From CAWABB01 sp963701735 (GTDB taxonomy: Bacteria; Bacteroidota; Ignavibacteria; UBA10030; UBA6906): DNA of 64,000 nucleotides. The notes under the pieces are model-generated. The model was not told the origin of the DNA. It ran no database searches and worked only from the letters and a program-made list of their open reading frames with translations. The stretch covers positions 310,001 through 374,000 of the forward strand of contig CAVPBI010000010.1 of assembly GCA_963701735.1 (NCBI GenBank), in the 5' to 3' direction. Position numbers and translations under genes: made by a program. This document shows positions 35,422 through 44,838 of the stretch, one piece after another (position 1 is the stretch's first letter; each line of letters starts with the position of its first letter).

Positions 35422-36602
35422 GCGCCCCGGTGAATATTCCCGAACAGTGGCGGAGGGAACTCCCCGCCGGAGCAACGAGGATAGGCCTGATCCTGCTGGT
35501 CCTGGGTATCCTGGTTGTCGGAGGCGCGTACCTCGTCGATGCGAAGCGGGCCGCATTCAACAACATCATTCTCTTCCTCTTCGTGACAAGCATCGCCGGG
35601 GGATCGGTCTTCCTTGTCGCGCTCGAGTATATCGCGGGCGCTGTCTGGTCTGTCCCCATCCGGAGGGTGGTCGAATTCCTTGCCGGCCTCATGCCGGCGT
35701 TGCCGCTCCTTGCGCTCCCGTTGCTGGCGAACCTTCACGATCTGTTCCACTGGACGCATCCCGAGGCCGTGGCCGCCGATACGTTGCTGAAAGGGAAGGA
35801 GGCGTATCTCAACGTCCCGTTCTTCATCGGCCGGTTCGTCGCGGTCTTCGTCCTCTGGAACCTGTTCTACTACCTGTTCGCGCGCAACTCGAGGGCCCAG
35901 GACAGCTCCGGCGATCCGAAGCTGACCACCCGGAACATCCGCCTGGCGGCTGTCTTCATTCCGGTCTTTGCGATCACGATCTCGGTCCTCGCCATCGACT
36001 GGATGATGTCGCTCGAGCCGCACTGGTTCTCGACGATCTTCGGCGTCTACTACTTTTCGGGGACCACCCTGGCAGCCGTCGCGGCGGTCACGTACGTCGC
36101 CGTCAGCTTCCATGAGAAGGGGCTCCTGGTCCCGCTCCGCCGCGATCATTTCTACAGCCTCGGCGCGCTCATGTTCGTGTTCGTCAACTTCTGGGCCTAT
36201 ATCGCATTCAGCCAGTTTCTCCTGATCTGGTACGCGAATATCCCGGAGGAAACGGTCTGGTTCATGTCCCGCTGGCAGAACGGATGGGAGTACGTGTCCG
36301 TCCTCCTCATCCTCGTCCATTTTGCTGTCCCGTACTTCGCCCTGCTGACCCAGGACTCGAAGATGGACCCGAAGCGGCTCAAGCTCATGGCCATCTGGAT
36401 ACTGGCCGCGCATGTGCTCGACCTGTACTGGCTGATCATGCCGACGTACTCCCCGCAGGTCACGGTGGGTTGGATGGAAATCCTGTTCCCGGTGCTGGCT
36501 GTCGGGCTTGTCATCGCCACGCTTGGCTGGCAGATGAAGCGCTGGAATCTGGTTCCGGTGAGGGATCCGAAGTTGCAGCGGGGATTGGACTTCCGGCTCT
36601 GA
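35418..36602 (+). CDS. actF: Alternative complex III subunit F, NrfD-like membrane protein
   Basis: A 394-residue polytopic protein, the second NrfD-like core subunit beside ActC. Recognisable parts are the AAFNNIILFLFVTSIAGGSVFLVALEYIAGA helix pair, the LHDLFHWTHPE loop, LAIDWMMSLEPHWFSTIFGVYYF and FWAYIAFSQFLLIWYANIPEET. About ten helices are expected. ATG 35418 overlaps the actE stop, giving translational coupling along actB-C and actE-F. Confidence 0.92.
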   Translation: MSAPVNIPEQWRRELPAGATRIGLILLVLGILVVGGAYLVDAKRAAFNNIILFLFVTSIAGGSVFLVALEYIAGAVWSVPIRRVVEFLAGLMPALPLLALPLLANLHDLFHWTHPEAVAADTLLKGKEAYLNVPFFIGRFVAVFVLWNLFYYLFARNSRAQDSSGDPKLTTRNIRLAAVFIPVFAITISVLAIDWMMSLEPHWFSTIFGVYYFSGTTLAAVAAVTYVAVSFHEKGLLVPLRRDHFYSLGALMFVFVNFWAYIAFSQFLLIWYANIPEETVWFMSRWQNGWEYVSVLLILVHFAVPYFALLTQDSKMDPKRLKLMAIWILAAHVLDLYWLIMPTYSPQVTVGWMEILFPVLAVGLVIATLGWQMKRWNLVPVRDPKLQRGLDFRL

Positions 36603-36627
36603 TTTCGACTAAACAAATAGCATTGAA

Positions 36628-37578
36628 ATGGACGACACTCCAAAGTATCGAGACGAGATAGACTACCGCGAGCTCCGCCGGTCTCCCGGCAAGCTGTTCG
36701 GCTACTCGTACATCTACGTCCTGATCGCCCTTGTCGGGCTCGGGATCTACTACATCAACCGGCTGAATGCCGTCGGGTCGAACACCGTCGCCCCTGTCAT
36801 GGTGCCCGACTCGTCCGTGTTCGTCACCGACATCCCGCTGCAGACGCCCGCTGTGCTCCCGCCGGTGGATATACTGGCGGTCAGTGTTCCCGGCGATTCG
36901 CTGCTTGCCAGGGGCAGGGAGCTCTACCAGGCGAACTGCTCCTCGTGCCACGGGGTTGAAGGGCAGGGAGACGGTCCCGCCGGCCTCGCGCTGAATCCCA
37001 AACCCCGGAATTTCCACAGCCAGGCGGGATGGACGAACGGACCGAAGATCTCGCAGATCTACCGCACGCTGGAGGAGGGGATAGTCCGGAATGGCATGGC
37101 GTCCTACAACTATCTGCCCCCGGCCGACCGCGTCGCGCTCGCGCACGTCGTCAGATCCTTCATGGCTGCTCCCCCGATGGACACAAAAGAGGAGCTGATG
37201 GCGCTCGAGTCGACATATCAGCTTTCGAAGGGGATGGTGCGTCCGGGTCAGATCCCGATCCGCCGGGCGGCAGGTCTCTATGTCGGAGAGCATTCGGCAG
37301 CTGTGGCAGCGGCAGCATCAGAAGCGGCGGCCCTTGCATCATCGGACGACCCGGGGGCGAAGATCCTGAGCACCGCGCTCCGCGATCCGGAACGGGCCGT
37401 GCGCGCCCTTGCGTCGCTGCGCAGGCCCGTCAGCAGCCCTGACGATCTGATGAGGACGGTCACGGGAGACCCGTTGTCAATGGGGTTCCGGCCCGGGGTG
37501 TCGTCGCTGAGCCCGGCCGAGTGGAAATCTGCTTACGACTATCTGACCGCACGGGGGATGGCGGGGAAGGGAATCTAA
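36628..37578 (+). CDS. Membrane-anchored cytochrome c
   Basis: A 316-residue protein with an N-terminal soluble stretch, a single transmembrane helix (YSYIYVLIALVGLGIYYI) and a cytochrome c domain with heme motif CSSCH and PKPRNFHSQAGWTNGP; a Met in GIVRNGMASYNYLPP is the likely sixth ligand. The C-terminal 110 residues are Ala-rich and have no recognised domain. Position between actF and SCO suggests that it carries electrons from complex III to the oxidase. Its stop overlaps the SCO gene start (TAATG). Confidence 0.85.
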   Translation: MDDTPKYRDEIDYRELRRSPGKLFGYSYIYVLIALVGLGIYYINRLNAVGSNTVAPVMVPDSSVFVTDIPLQTPAVLPPVDILAVSVPGDSLLARGRELYQANCSSCHGVEGQGDGPAGLALNPKPRNFHSQAGWTNGPKISQIYRTLEEGIVRNGMASYNYLPPADRVALAHVVRSFMAAPPMDTKEELMALESTYQLSKGMVRPGQIPIRRAAGLYVGEHSAAVAAAASEAAALASSDDPGAKILSTALRDPERAVRALASLRRPVSSPDDLMRTVTGDPLSMGFRPGVSSLSPAEWKSAYDYLTARGMAGKGI

Positions 37579-38384
37579 TGGCACGCAGCTGCGCTTCTGG
37601 CATCCTCTGCATTCTGGTTCTGGGACTCCTGGGACATGGCCCCGCGTTCTCGCAGGCGCGGCCAGAGCTCGGAATCCAGGAGAAGCTGGGGACCACGATC
37701 CCGAAGGACCTCACGATCTACGACGAGAACGGAAACAGCGTCACGGTAGGATCGCTTCTCGGAAAGCCTACGATCCTGACGTTCGTGTACTACCGGTGCC
37801 CTGGCATTTGCTCGCCGCTCCTCACCGAGCTGTCCCGGGTGGTCGACAAGATGGACATGGAACCAGGAATCGACTACAGGATCCTCACGCTCAGTTTTGA
37901 CCCACGGGAGGGCCCTGAGCTGGCACGGGGGAAGAAGGAGAGCTATCTCTCGGCCCTGAAGCGAACGGTCGACCCGTCGTTCTGGCGCTTCACGACGGCC
38001 GACAGCCTCACGATCCTTGCGCTCACGGATTCGGCCGGCTTCTACTTCAAGGAAGACGGGAACGATTTCGTGCATGCGGGGGCGCTCATCATCCTCTCGC
38101 CGGAAGGGAAGATCACCAGGTACATGAACGGGATTCAGTACCTCCCGTTTGACGTCAAAATGGCGCTGATCGAAGCGGGCGAGGGGAGGGTCGGGCCGAC
38201 GATCGCGAGGATCCTGAAGTTCTGCTACGCGTACGACCCGGAAGCCCGCACCTATGCGTTGAACGTCACGCGTATCGGCGGGATCGTGACCGTGCTCATC
38301 GTCGGTGTTCTGTTCTATGTGTTCGTTATCCGTCCGCGGCGCAAGGTACCCGAAGGGAACGTGACGTATGGCAAGTCAGTCTAG
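37578..38384 (+). CDS. SCO1/SenC family copper chaperone
   Basis: A 268-residue protein that should deliver copper to the CuA centre of oxidase subunit II. It has a signal peptide, a thioredoxin-like domain with the copper motif YRCPGICSPLL and the partner histidine in DFVHAGALIILSPEG, and unusually a C-terminal transmembrane helix (GGIVTVLIVGVLFYVFVI), so it is anchored at its far end. ATG 37578 overlaps the stop of the cytochrome gene. Its own stop lies inside coxA. Confidence 0.88.
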   Translation: MARSCASGILCILVLGLLGHGPAFSQARPELGIQEKLGTTIPKDLTIYDENGNSVTVGSLLGKPTILTFVYYRCPGICSPLLTELSRVVDKMDMEPGIDYRILTLSFDPREGPELARGKKESYLSALKRTVDPSFWRFTTADSLTILALTDSAGFYFKEDGNDFVHAGALIILSPEGKITRYMNGIQYLPFDVKMALIEAGEGRVGPTIARILKFCYAYDPEARTYALNVTRIGGIVTVLIVGVLFYVFVIRPRRKVPEGNVTYGKSV

Positions 38385-40016
38385 CGTGGCAGCTGCCGTC
38401 GAACCCGACTTCTACACGGCCGCACAGGGTCGCAGCGGCATCATGTCGTGGCTGCTGACGACCGATCACAAGCGCATCGGCCTGATGTATTTCGCGGCGA
38501 TGATGGTGTTCTTTACCGTCGCCGTCATTTTCGGGTTCCTGATGCGTCTCGAGATGCTCTCGCCGGGCCAGACCATCGTCGAGCCGCAGACCTACAACAC
38601 GCTCTTCACGCTGCACGGGATCATGATGATCTTTCTGTTCATCATTCCCGGCCTTCCGGCCGTCTTCGGGAACTTCATGTTGCCCATCCTGGTCGGCGCG
38701 CGCGACGTGTTCTTCCCGCGGTTGAATCTGCTGTCCTGGTAGCTCTTCATCATCGGCGGACTGCTCGCGCTGGTGTCGCTGTTTCTGCCGGGCGGGGCGG
38801 CGGATACCGGGTGGACGTTCTACGTCCCGTACAGCGTCCGAACCACGACGAACGTCATCCCGGCGCTGGCCGCGGCGTTCATCCTCGGCTTCTCGTCCAT
38901 CCTGACGGGCTTGAATTTCATCGTGACGATCCACAGGATGCGCGCCCCGGGGATGTCCTGGTTCAAGATGCCGCTCTTCGTCTGGGCGCTGTATTCGACG
39001 GCCTGGGTGCAGATCCTTGCGACCCCGATCATCGGCATCACGCTGCTGATGGTGGTTGTCGAGCGGGTCTTCGGCGTCGGGATCTTTGACCCGGCACTCG
39101 GCGGCGACCCGGTGCTCTACCAGCACCTCTTCTGGATCTACTCCCATCCGGCCGTGTACATCATGGTCCTGCCCGCGCTGGGGGTCGTCTCCGAAATCAT
39201 TCCCGGTCTTCGCACGCAGGACGATATTCGGCTACAAGTTCATCGCCTACTCCAGCATTGCGATCGCATTGTTCGGCTCGCTCGTGTGGGCCCATCACAT
39301 GTTCACGGTGGGGATGAGCAACACGGGGATGTTCGTCTTCTCCCTGCTCACGTTCCTGGTCTCGATCCCGAGCGCGATCAAAGTGTTCAACTGGGTGGCG
39401 ACGCTCTACAAGGGATCCATCTCCCTCGAAGCGCCGATGCTGTTCATCCTGTCGTTCATCGTGCAGTTTTCGATCGGCGGATTCACCGGGCTGATGCTGG
39501 GCGCGCTGGCGGTGAACATCCATGTGCAGGACACCTACTTCGTGGTAGGCCATTTTCACTACGTGATGTTCGGCGGGACGGGTTTCGGGCTGTTCGCGGC
39601 GATGCACTACTGGTTCCCCAAGATGTTCGGGCGCATGTACGACCGGCGGGCGGCGTTCGTGGCCTGGCTGCTCACGACCGTGGGGTTCAACCTGCTGTAC
39701 TTCCCGTTCTTCTTCCTCGGCTACCTCGGCATGCCGCGCCGGTACTACGACTACCTTCCGGAGTACCAGACGTACCACGTGATCTCCACCGTGGGATCGT
39801 GGATCCTGGTCGCGGGATTGATTGTCATGTTCGTCAATTTGCTGATCGCCCTTCGGAAAGGGGCGAAGGCCCCTGCCGACCCGTGGGGAGGGAGGACGCT
39901 CGAATGGACCATTCCGTCGCCGCCGCCCGTTGAGAATTTCCATGACGATCCCCGCGATCACACACGGGCCGTACGACTATTCACACGTTCAGGAGCACGC
40001 AACGGAGCGCTCGTGA
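38368..40016 (+). CDS. coxA: Cytochrome c oxidase subunit I, A2-type (amber codon and two frameshifts)
   Basis: The heme-copper catalytic subunit. It begins MASQSSVAAAVEPDFYTAAQG and reads through LTTDHKRIGLMYF and LHGIMMIFLFIIPG to an in-frame TAG at 38740-38742 where the family has Tyr (LLSW-x-LFIIGG). The frame continues to YSHPAVYIMVLPALGVVSEIIP; the Tyr-Ser before His-Pro replaces the usual Glu channel residue and marks the A2 type. One extra C in 39202-39204 shifts the rest (VFARRTIFGYKF, HFHYVMFGG), and one in 39950-39953 hides the true end at TGA 40014-40016. The corrected protein has 548 residues. I read all three lesions as errors. Confidence 0.88.
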
Positions 40017-40642
40017 CCACTTACGCACCGGCGGCCGACGCCGCCGCACACCATCACCGCGATGACGTCGGTTCCCGCATGGGGATGTGGCTCTTCCTGT
40101 TCACGGAGCTCATCCTCTTCGGCGGGATGTTCATCGTCTACGCCGTCTACCGGTTCACCCATCCCGAGCAGTTCCACCTCGCAGCGATGGAGCTGAACAC
40201 GTTCGTCGGCACCGTCAACACGATCATCCTCCTCACGAGCAGCCTGACCGCGGCAATGTCGATCACGGCGATCCGCGAGGGAAGGAAAGGCTTCGCCATC
40301 GGGCTGTTGAGCATGACCGTCGTCCTCGCGCTGGCGTTCATGGTCAACAAGTACTTTGAATGGGGGCATAAGATCGAGCTGGGCATCTACCCGAAGTCCC
40401 CCGAGATGCTGGCGAAGACCCCGGGGGAGATCCTGTACTTCGGTCTGTACTACACGATGACCGGGCTGCACGCCCTGCACGTCGTGATCGGCGTGATCGT
40501 CCTCCTGTTCATGATCCGCATGATCTCACGGGACGTCATCACCGCGCAGTCGTACGTCCGGCTCGAAGCGGGCGCGCTGTACTGGCACCTGGTGGACATC
40601 ATCTGGATCTTCCTGTTCCCCCTGTTCTATCTCTTGCACTGA
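40013..40642 (+). CDS. coxC: Cytochrome c oxidase subunit III
   Basis: A 209-residue polytopic subunit with the family stretches RMGMWLFLFTELILFGGMF, NTFVGTVNTIILLTSSLTAAMSI and GLHALHVVIGVIVLLFMIRM, ending ALYWHLVDIIWIFLFPLFYLL. It starts with GTG 40013, overlapping the corrected coxA stop by four bases (GTGA). In the uncorrected sequence it appears fused to the end of coxA. Confidence 0.92.
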   Translation: MTTYAPAADAAAHHHRDDVGSRMGMWLFLFTELILFGGMFIVYAVYRFTHPEQFHLAAMELNTFVGTVNTIILLTSSLTAAMSITAIREGRKGFAIGLLSMTVVLALAFMVNKYFEWGHKIELGIYPKSPEMLAKTPGEILYFGLYYTMTGLHALHVVIGVIVLLFMIRMISRDVITAQSYVRLEAGALYWHLVDIIWIFLFPLFYLLH

Positions 40643-40649
40643 GAACGCC

Positions 40650-40946
40650 ATGGCGGACCATCATCACTCGAGCGACACGCACATCGTAGGGTACGGGCAG
40701 TACCTGCTGATCTGGTTCGGTCTGATCGCGCTCACCGGGATCACCGTGGCGGTCGCGGGGATCGACCTGGGCCGCTGGGTGATCATCACGGCGCTCACAA
40801 TCGCCTCGATCAAGACCCTCCTGGTCCTCAACATCTTCATGCACCTCAAGTTCGAGGACCGGACGTTCCGCATCTTCGTCGCCGTCGCCGTGCTGACGCT
40901 GGCGATCTTCATCGTCCTGACCTTCTTCGACTACGCATTTCACTGA
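40650..40946 (+). CDS. coxD: Cytochrome c oxidase subunit IV
   Basis: A 98-residue protein of the prokaryotic cytochrome C oxidase subunit IV family: a His-rich N-terminus (MADHHHSSDTHIVGYGQY) and three hydrophobic helices (LLIWFGLIALTGITVAVAGI, WVIITALTIASIKTLLVLNIFMHL, FVAVAVLTLAIFIVLTFF). It lies seven bases after coxC. The small subunit is thought to help assemble or stabilise the oxidase. Confidence 0.88.
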   Translation: MADHHHSSDTHIVGYGQYLLIWFGLIALTGITVAVAGIDLGRWVIITALTIASIKTLLVLNIFMHLKFEDRTFRIFVAVAVLTLAIFIVLTFFDYAFH

Positions 40947-40960
40947 CGGGGCGCACCGGC

Positions 40961-41617
40961 ATGTTTCAGGGATCCTCACCCTTCGCGGATTACGTCGACA
41001 TGACCTTCCTGGCCATCACGGGAGTGTCGCTCCTGGTCCTGATCGGCCTGGTCACGGCAATGATCTACTTCGTGATCCGCTACAGCAGGAAGCGCAACCC
41101 GCATCCCGAGAACATCGAGGGGAATCTGCCGCTGGAAATCATCTGGACCGTCATCCCCCTGGTGCTGTTCATGGGGATGTTCTATATGGGCTGGCGGGGG
41201 TATGTGTCGACGGTCGAGGTTCCGGAAGGCGCGATTCCCATCAGCGTCACGGGACGGATGTGGCAGTGGACGTTTGCATACCCCAACGGGCTTCAGCTTG
41301 ACACGCTCCATGTCCCGACGAATACTCCGATCAAGCTGACCTTGAACTCTGCCGACGTCAATCACTCGTTCTATATCCCCGCTTTCAGGATCAAGAAGGA
41401 TGTGATTCCGAACCGGCAGAACGTCCTCTGGTTTTCCACCCCGAAACCGGGGAGCTACGATGTTGCCTGCGCCGAGTATTGCGGGCTGCGGCACTCGTAC
41501 ATGTACACGAAGATCATCGCCCATGACTCGTCGGCTTTCGAGGCCTGGTATCGCGAGGCCTCGGCACTGCAGTCAAAGCCGTACGCGCCCCTGCACACAA
41601 CGGCGTCACAACAGTAA
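40961..41617 (+). CDS. coxB: Cytochrome c oxidase subunit II (CuA)
   Basis: A 218-residue subunit that accepts electrons from cytochrome c. Two transmembrane helices (FLAITGVSLLVLIGLVTAMIYFVI; LEIIWTVIPLVLFMGMFYMG) precede a cupredoxin domain with MWQWTFAYPNG, the CuA histidine in VNHSFYIPAFRIKKDVIP and the ligand cluster CAEYCGLRHSYM. There is no fused cytochrome c domain, unlike classic caa3 subunit II. Here it comes after subunits I, III and IV rather than first. Confidence 0.93.
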   Translation: MFQGSSPFADYVDMTFLAITGVSLLVLIGLVTAMIYFVIRYSRKRNPHPENIEGNLPLEIIWTVIPLVLFMGMFYMGWRGYVSTVEVPEGAIPISVTGRMWQWTFAYPNGLQLDTLHVPTNTPIKLTLNSADVNHSFYIPAFRIKKDVIPNRQNVLWFSTPKPGSYDVACAEYCGLRHSYMYTKIIAHDSSAFEAWYREASALQSKPYAPLHTTASQQ

Positions 41618-41626
41618 CCGGACCGT

Positions 41627-43024
41627 ATGGACTTCCTGAAAGAGGCAGCTCTCCCGCAATCGACGGAGCACTTCCAGCTGCTCCTGCTGATGCTGAACCT
41701 GGTGTACGTGGTCTTCCTTCCGTACTTCGGCTTCCTGCTCGGTTCCGCGATCCTGTCGCTCCGCGCGGTTCGTCCCGAGGCGTCCGCCGAGTGGAGGCAC
41801 AGGCACCGCCTCGCAAAAGACGTCATGGAGATTGCGCTCAACAGCAGCGGCGTGGTGGCGTTCTTCGGGATCGTGCCGGCGTTTACGATGGTATTCATCT
41901 ACGCGCAGCTGCTGCAGGGAACGGCGGCAATATCGGTGGGATTGATGGGATACGGGGCCTTGACCTTCCTGGGCGGGGTCCTGCTTCTGCTGGCCTATCG
42001 CCAGGCATTCCGCCTCGCGCCTCTGGCGGAAACGTATGACCAGCTCCGGCGCACCGACCCGGCATCTGCGGATCAACTCCAGGAGTCGGCCGCATACGCC
42101 CGCAACCGCGTCGCCAGCCAGTCGCGCCTGGGCCGCTGGGGCGTCGCGCTCCTCGTGCTGTCGTCCATCATGACAATCGGCGCGATGGCCGTGGCGTCGA
42201 ACCAGGGGAGTTGGACCGGCGTCGAAAGCGTCTTCGAACTGTTCCTCTCTCCGGGATTCCTGCTCAAGTACCTCCAGTTCCTCGCGGTCGCCGCGGGAGC
42301 CACCGGGCTCGGAATCCTTTTCTTCTTCTTCGTGTGGCAGGGCGGAGGTCAACCGGGAGACCCGGCCTACCACCTGATGGTCCGCAAGGTCGGGCTCGGA
42401 CTGGCCCTCGTCTCCGTTCTGCTCCAACCGATCCTGATCGTCCTGAATGTCATGGCGCTTCCCGATCACGCGCTTTCGGGAGGGCTGTTTGGCCTTGCCG
42501 GCGCGTCGCTGATCCTGTTCTTCCTGACCGCCCAGTTCCTCTATGCCTACGGCAAGCACGCAGAAGGAGGGTACATTTCGTACGCGTTCTACACGCTGGG
42601 CGTCGCCCTCCTGCTGCTGTTTACGGCTGACCAGGTGGCCATCGGCAACGCGACCAGGCCTCACGCCGCCCGGCTGGCTGTCGCGTTCGACCGGTCCACA
42701 GCAGATCTCAAGGCGCGTCTCGGCATCGCCATGAAGACGATGTCCGGGGAAGACATCTACAACGCGAAATGCTCTGCGTGCCACATGTTCGATCAGAAGA
42801 AGGTCGGACCTCCGTACAAGGTGGTGATCCCCAAGTATGCCGGGGACAAGGCGAAGCTGATCGCGTTCGTCCTTAATCCGGTGAAGGTGGATCCCGCCTA
42901 TCCCCCGATGCCCAATCAGGGGTTGAAGCCCGCGGAGGCCGACTCGATTGCGAGCTTCCTGCTTTCGAAGTACGGCGGCGCCGCCAGACAACAGGCCTCC
43001 GCGCCGGCAGACTCGACCCGGTGA
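41627..43024 (+). CDS. Polytopic membrane protein fused to a C-terminal cytochrome c domain
   Basis: A 465-residue protein with roughly eight hydrophobic helices (for example LLLLMLNLVYVVFLPYFGFLLGSAI, VVAFFGIVPAFTMVFIYAQLL, LGLALVSVLLQPILIVLNVMAL, FGLAGASLILFFLTAQFLYAY) and, after about residue 370, a cytochrome c domain with heme motif CSACH and likely axial Met in PPMPNQGLKP. No known family is recognised for the membrane part. It sits nine bases after coxB, which lacks its own cytochrome domain, so it may supply the tethered cytochrome c of the oxidase. The stop overlaps cyoE (GTGA). Confidence 0.75.
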   Translation: MDFLKEAALPQSTEHFQLLLLMLNLVYVVFLPYFGFLLGSAILSLRAVRPEASAEWRHRHRLAKDVMEIALNSSGVVAFFGIVPAFTMVFIYAQLLQGTAAISVGLMGYGALTFLGGVLLLLAYRQAFRLAPLAETYDQLRRTDPASADQLQESAAYARNRVASQSRLGRWGVALLVLSSIMTIGAMAVASNQGSWTGVESVFELFLSPGFLLKYLQFLAVAAGATGLGILFFFFVWQGGGQPGDPAYHLMVRKVGLGLALVSVLLQPILIVLNVMALPDHALSGGLFGLAGASLILFFLTAQFLYAYGKHAEGGYISYAFYTLGVALLLLFTADQVAIGNATRPHAARLAVAFDRSTADLKARLGIAMKTMSGEDIYNAKCSACHMFDQKKVGPPYKVVIPKYAGDKAKLIAFVLNPVKVDPAYPPMPNQGLKPAEADSIASFLLSKYGGAARQQASAPADSTR

Positions 43025-43914
43025 CTCCCGCCGATACATACCGCGCCGCACTCGGGTCCGGGCTCGCGCGCGCCAGCGACTTTCTCTCTCTCACAAAGCC
43101 GCGATTGACGGCGACGTCCGTAGCGACGGCGGTCGGCGGCGCCCTTCTCGCCTCCGGAGGGGGAGGTGGAGTGGCTTTGCACGTCCTCGTCGGGTCGGGG
43201 CTTCTCGGGGGCGGTGCAATCGCACTGAATCAGACGATCGAGCGCGGGAGGGACGCCGCGATGAAACGCACGTTCCGCCGTCCGGTCGCCTCAGGACGCA
43301 TCAGTCCGGGTTCTGCCGCTCTCTTCGGAGGCATTCTGGCCGCGGGCGGGCTTCTGTATCTGCTGGCCTTCACCCAGGCTCTTGCCGCCGCGCTGGGGGC
43401 GTTAACGCTCGCGCTTTACCTCCTCGTGTACACGCCGCTGAAGACCGTGACTCCGTACTCCACGCTGGTCGGAGCGGTCCCCGGAGCTCTGCCCCCTCTC
43501 ATCGGCTGGAGCGCCGCAACAGGGTCTATCGATCTTGAGGGATGGACTCTCTTTGCCATCCTCTTCTTCTGGCAGATACCGCACTTTCTGGCGCTGTCGT
43601 GGATGTACAGGGAGGACTACGAGAAGGGGGGATACCGGTTCCTTCCGGTTGTGGACCGTTCCGGCTTTCTCACCGCAGCTCAGATGCTGCTGTACAGCGT
43701 GGCGCTGCTTGCCGCCGCACTGCTCCCGTTTTTGATGGGAACTGCCGGTGTGTGGTATCTTGCGGGGGCTTCGCTTGCGTCAGTCGGATTGGCGGTCACC
43801 TGCCTCCTGTTCTTCATCAGGAGGTCTCCAGGCCGGGCGCGCGCGGTCTTCTTCTGGTCGCTTGCCTACCTTCCCGCGCTTGCAACCATAATGCTTGTCG
43901 ATGCGTTTATGTAG
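43021..43914 (+). CDS. cyoE: Protoheme IX farnesyltransferase (heme O synthase)
   Basis: A 297-residue UbiA-family prenyltransferase that converts heme B to heme O for the oxidase. It has DFLSLTKPRLTATSVATAVGG, the first acidic motif in the form NQTIERGRDAAMKRTFRRP, the VYTPLKTVTPYSTLVGAVPGALPPLIGW stretch, and FFWQIPHFLALSWMYREDYEKGGY with the second acidic motif. The start is GTG 43021, overlapping the preceding stop. It is the last gene of the respiratory operon and meets punA tail to tail. Also named ctaB. Confidence 0.93.
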   Translation: MTPADTYRAALGSGLARASDFLSLTKPRLTATSVATAVGGALLASGGGGGVALHVLVGSGLLGGGAIALNQTIERGRDAAMKRTFRRPVASGRISPGSAALFGGILAAGGLLYLLAFTQALAAALGALTLALYLLVYTPLKTVTPYSTLVGAVPGALPPLIGWSAATGSIDLEGWTLFAILFFWQIPHFLALSWMYREDYEKGGYRFLPVVDRSGFLTAAQMLLYSVALLAAALLPFLMGTAGVWYLAGASLASVGLAVTCLLFFIRRSPGRARAVFFWSLAYLPALATIMLVDAFM

Positions 43915-44838
43915 AAATCGGTTGCGATTATCGGCATAAAGCTCTGGTTTGCAAAGGCAGAACGCGTTCGTTCCAATCTTCTTCGAACCATGTCCTGAGT
44001 CGGATTCAAAGACGCTGCAGGCAGCCCTTTCAGGAATTCCTTCAGCACTCTCTTCAGGTTCTGGCCGGCCGCCGCAGCACCCGCCGTTACCTCTTCGTGT
44101 GACAACCTGCCGGGCGAAATGCCGGTCGCGAGGTTCGTGATCACGGAAATGCCGGCCACCTGAATGCCAAGCCTTTTTCCCGCCATTGCTTCCAGGACCG
44201 TCGACATCCCCACGGCATCGGCACCGATCCTCCTCAGCATCCTGATCTCAGCGGAAGTCTCGTAACTTGGTCCCAGGCCACCGGCATAGACGCCCCTGCG
44301 CACAGGCACCCCGATAGTCACGGCTGCCTGGTGAAGTCTGTCCGCCAGGTAGCGATCGTAGACATCACGGCTGCCGGCGTGTGCGCTCGTTCCCGGAGGC
44401 AGAATCGTCTTTCCAGTCATGTTGATCTGGTCTGAAACAACCATCAGATCTCCCGGCTGCCATGTCCGGAGCGATCCCTCCCGAAGCATTCGTGAGGAGG
44501 AGGATTCTGGCTCCGAGCCTGGCGGAGAGCAGGACGGGAAGCGTCTGTTCTTCGGGCGAGTGCCCCTCGTACAGGTGAATCCGTCCCAGAAACACCACAA
44601 GACGGACGCCGGCGAGGGTCCCGATAATGACCTTCCCCGAGTGTCCGGCGACCGAAACTGAAGCCGTTCCCAGGAGGCCAGCCGTCGAGGTTTCGAGATC
44701 GGGACGGATTGAATCCACGACGCCGGAGAGCCCGGAGCCAAGTATGAGGGCTACCAGTGGCGGTTGGGATATTTTCGCCGATAGCAGCCGGACGGCAGAA
44801 TCGGCCCGGGAGAGGGGGGACTCACTGACGGCTATCAT
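43866..44838 (-). CDS. punA: Purine nucleoside phosphorylase (frameshift, probably overlong 3' end)
   Basis: A trimeric-type PNP that cleaves inosine and guanosine with phosphate. From ATG 44838 it reads ALILGSGLSGVVD, GHSGKVIIGTLAG, GRIHLYEGHS and LLLTNASGGIAPDMAAG; then one extra base in the CCC at 44452-44454 shifts it, and DLMVVSDQINMTGKT, GVYAGGLGPSYETSAEIRM, DAVGMSTVLEA and ISVITNLATGIS follow in the next frame. As written it ends at 43866, overlapping cyoE. A second extra base near the end would stop it at 44006 with 276 residues, the normal size, and remove the overlap. It overlaps the tdk stop by 17 bases. Confidence 0.86.

Noticed and set aside
38740..38742. TAG read as an amino acid
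   Set aside because: TAG ends other intact genes in the window, and only this one internal TAG was found.
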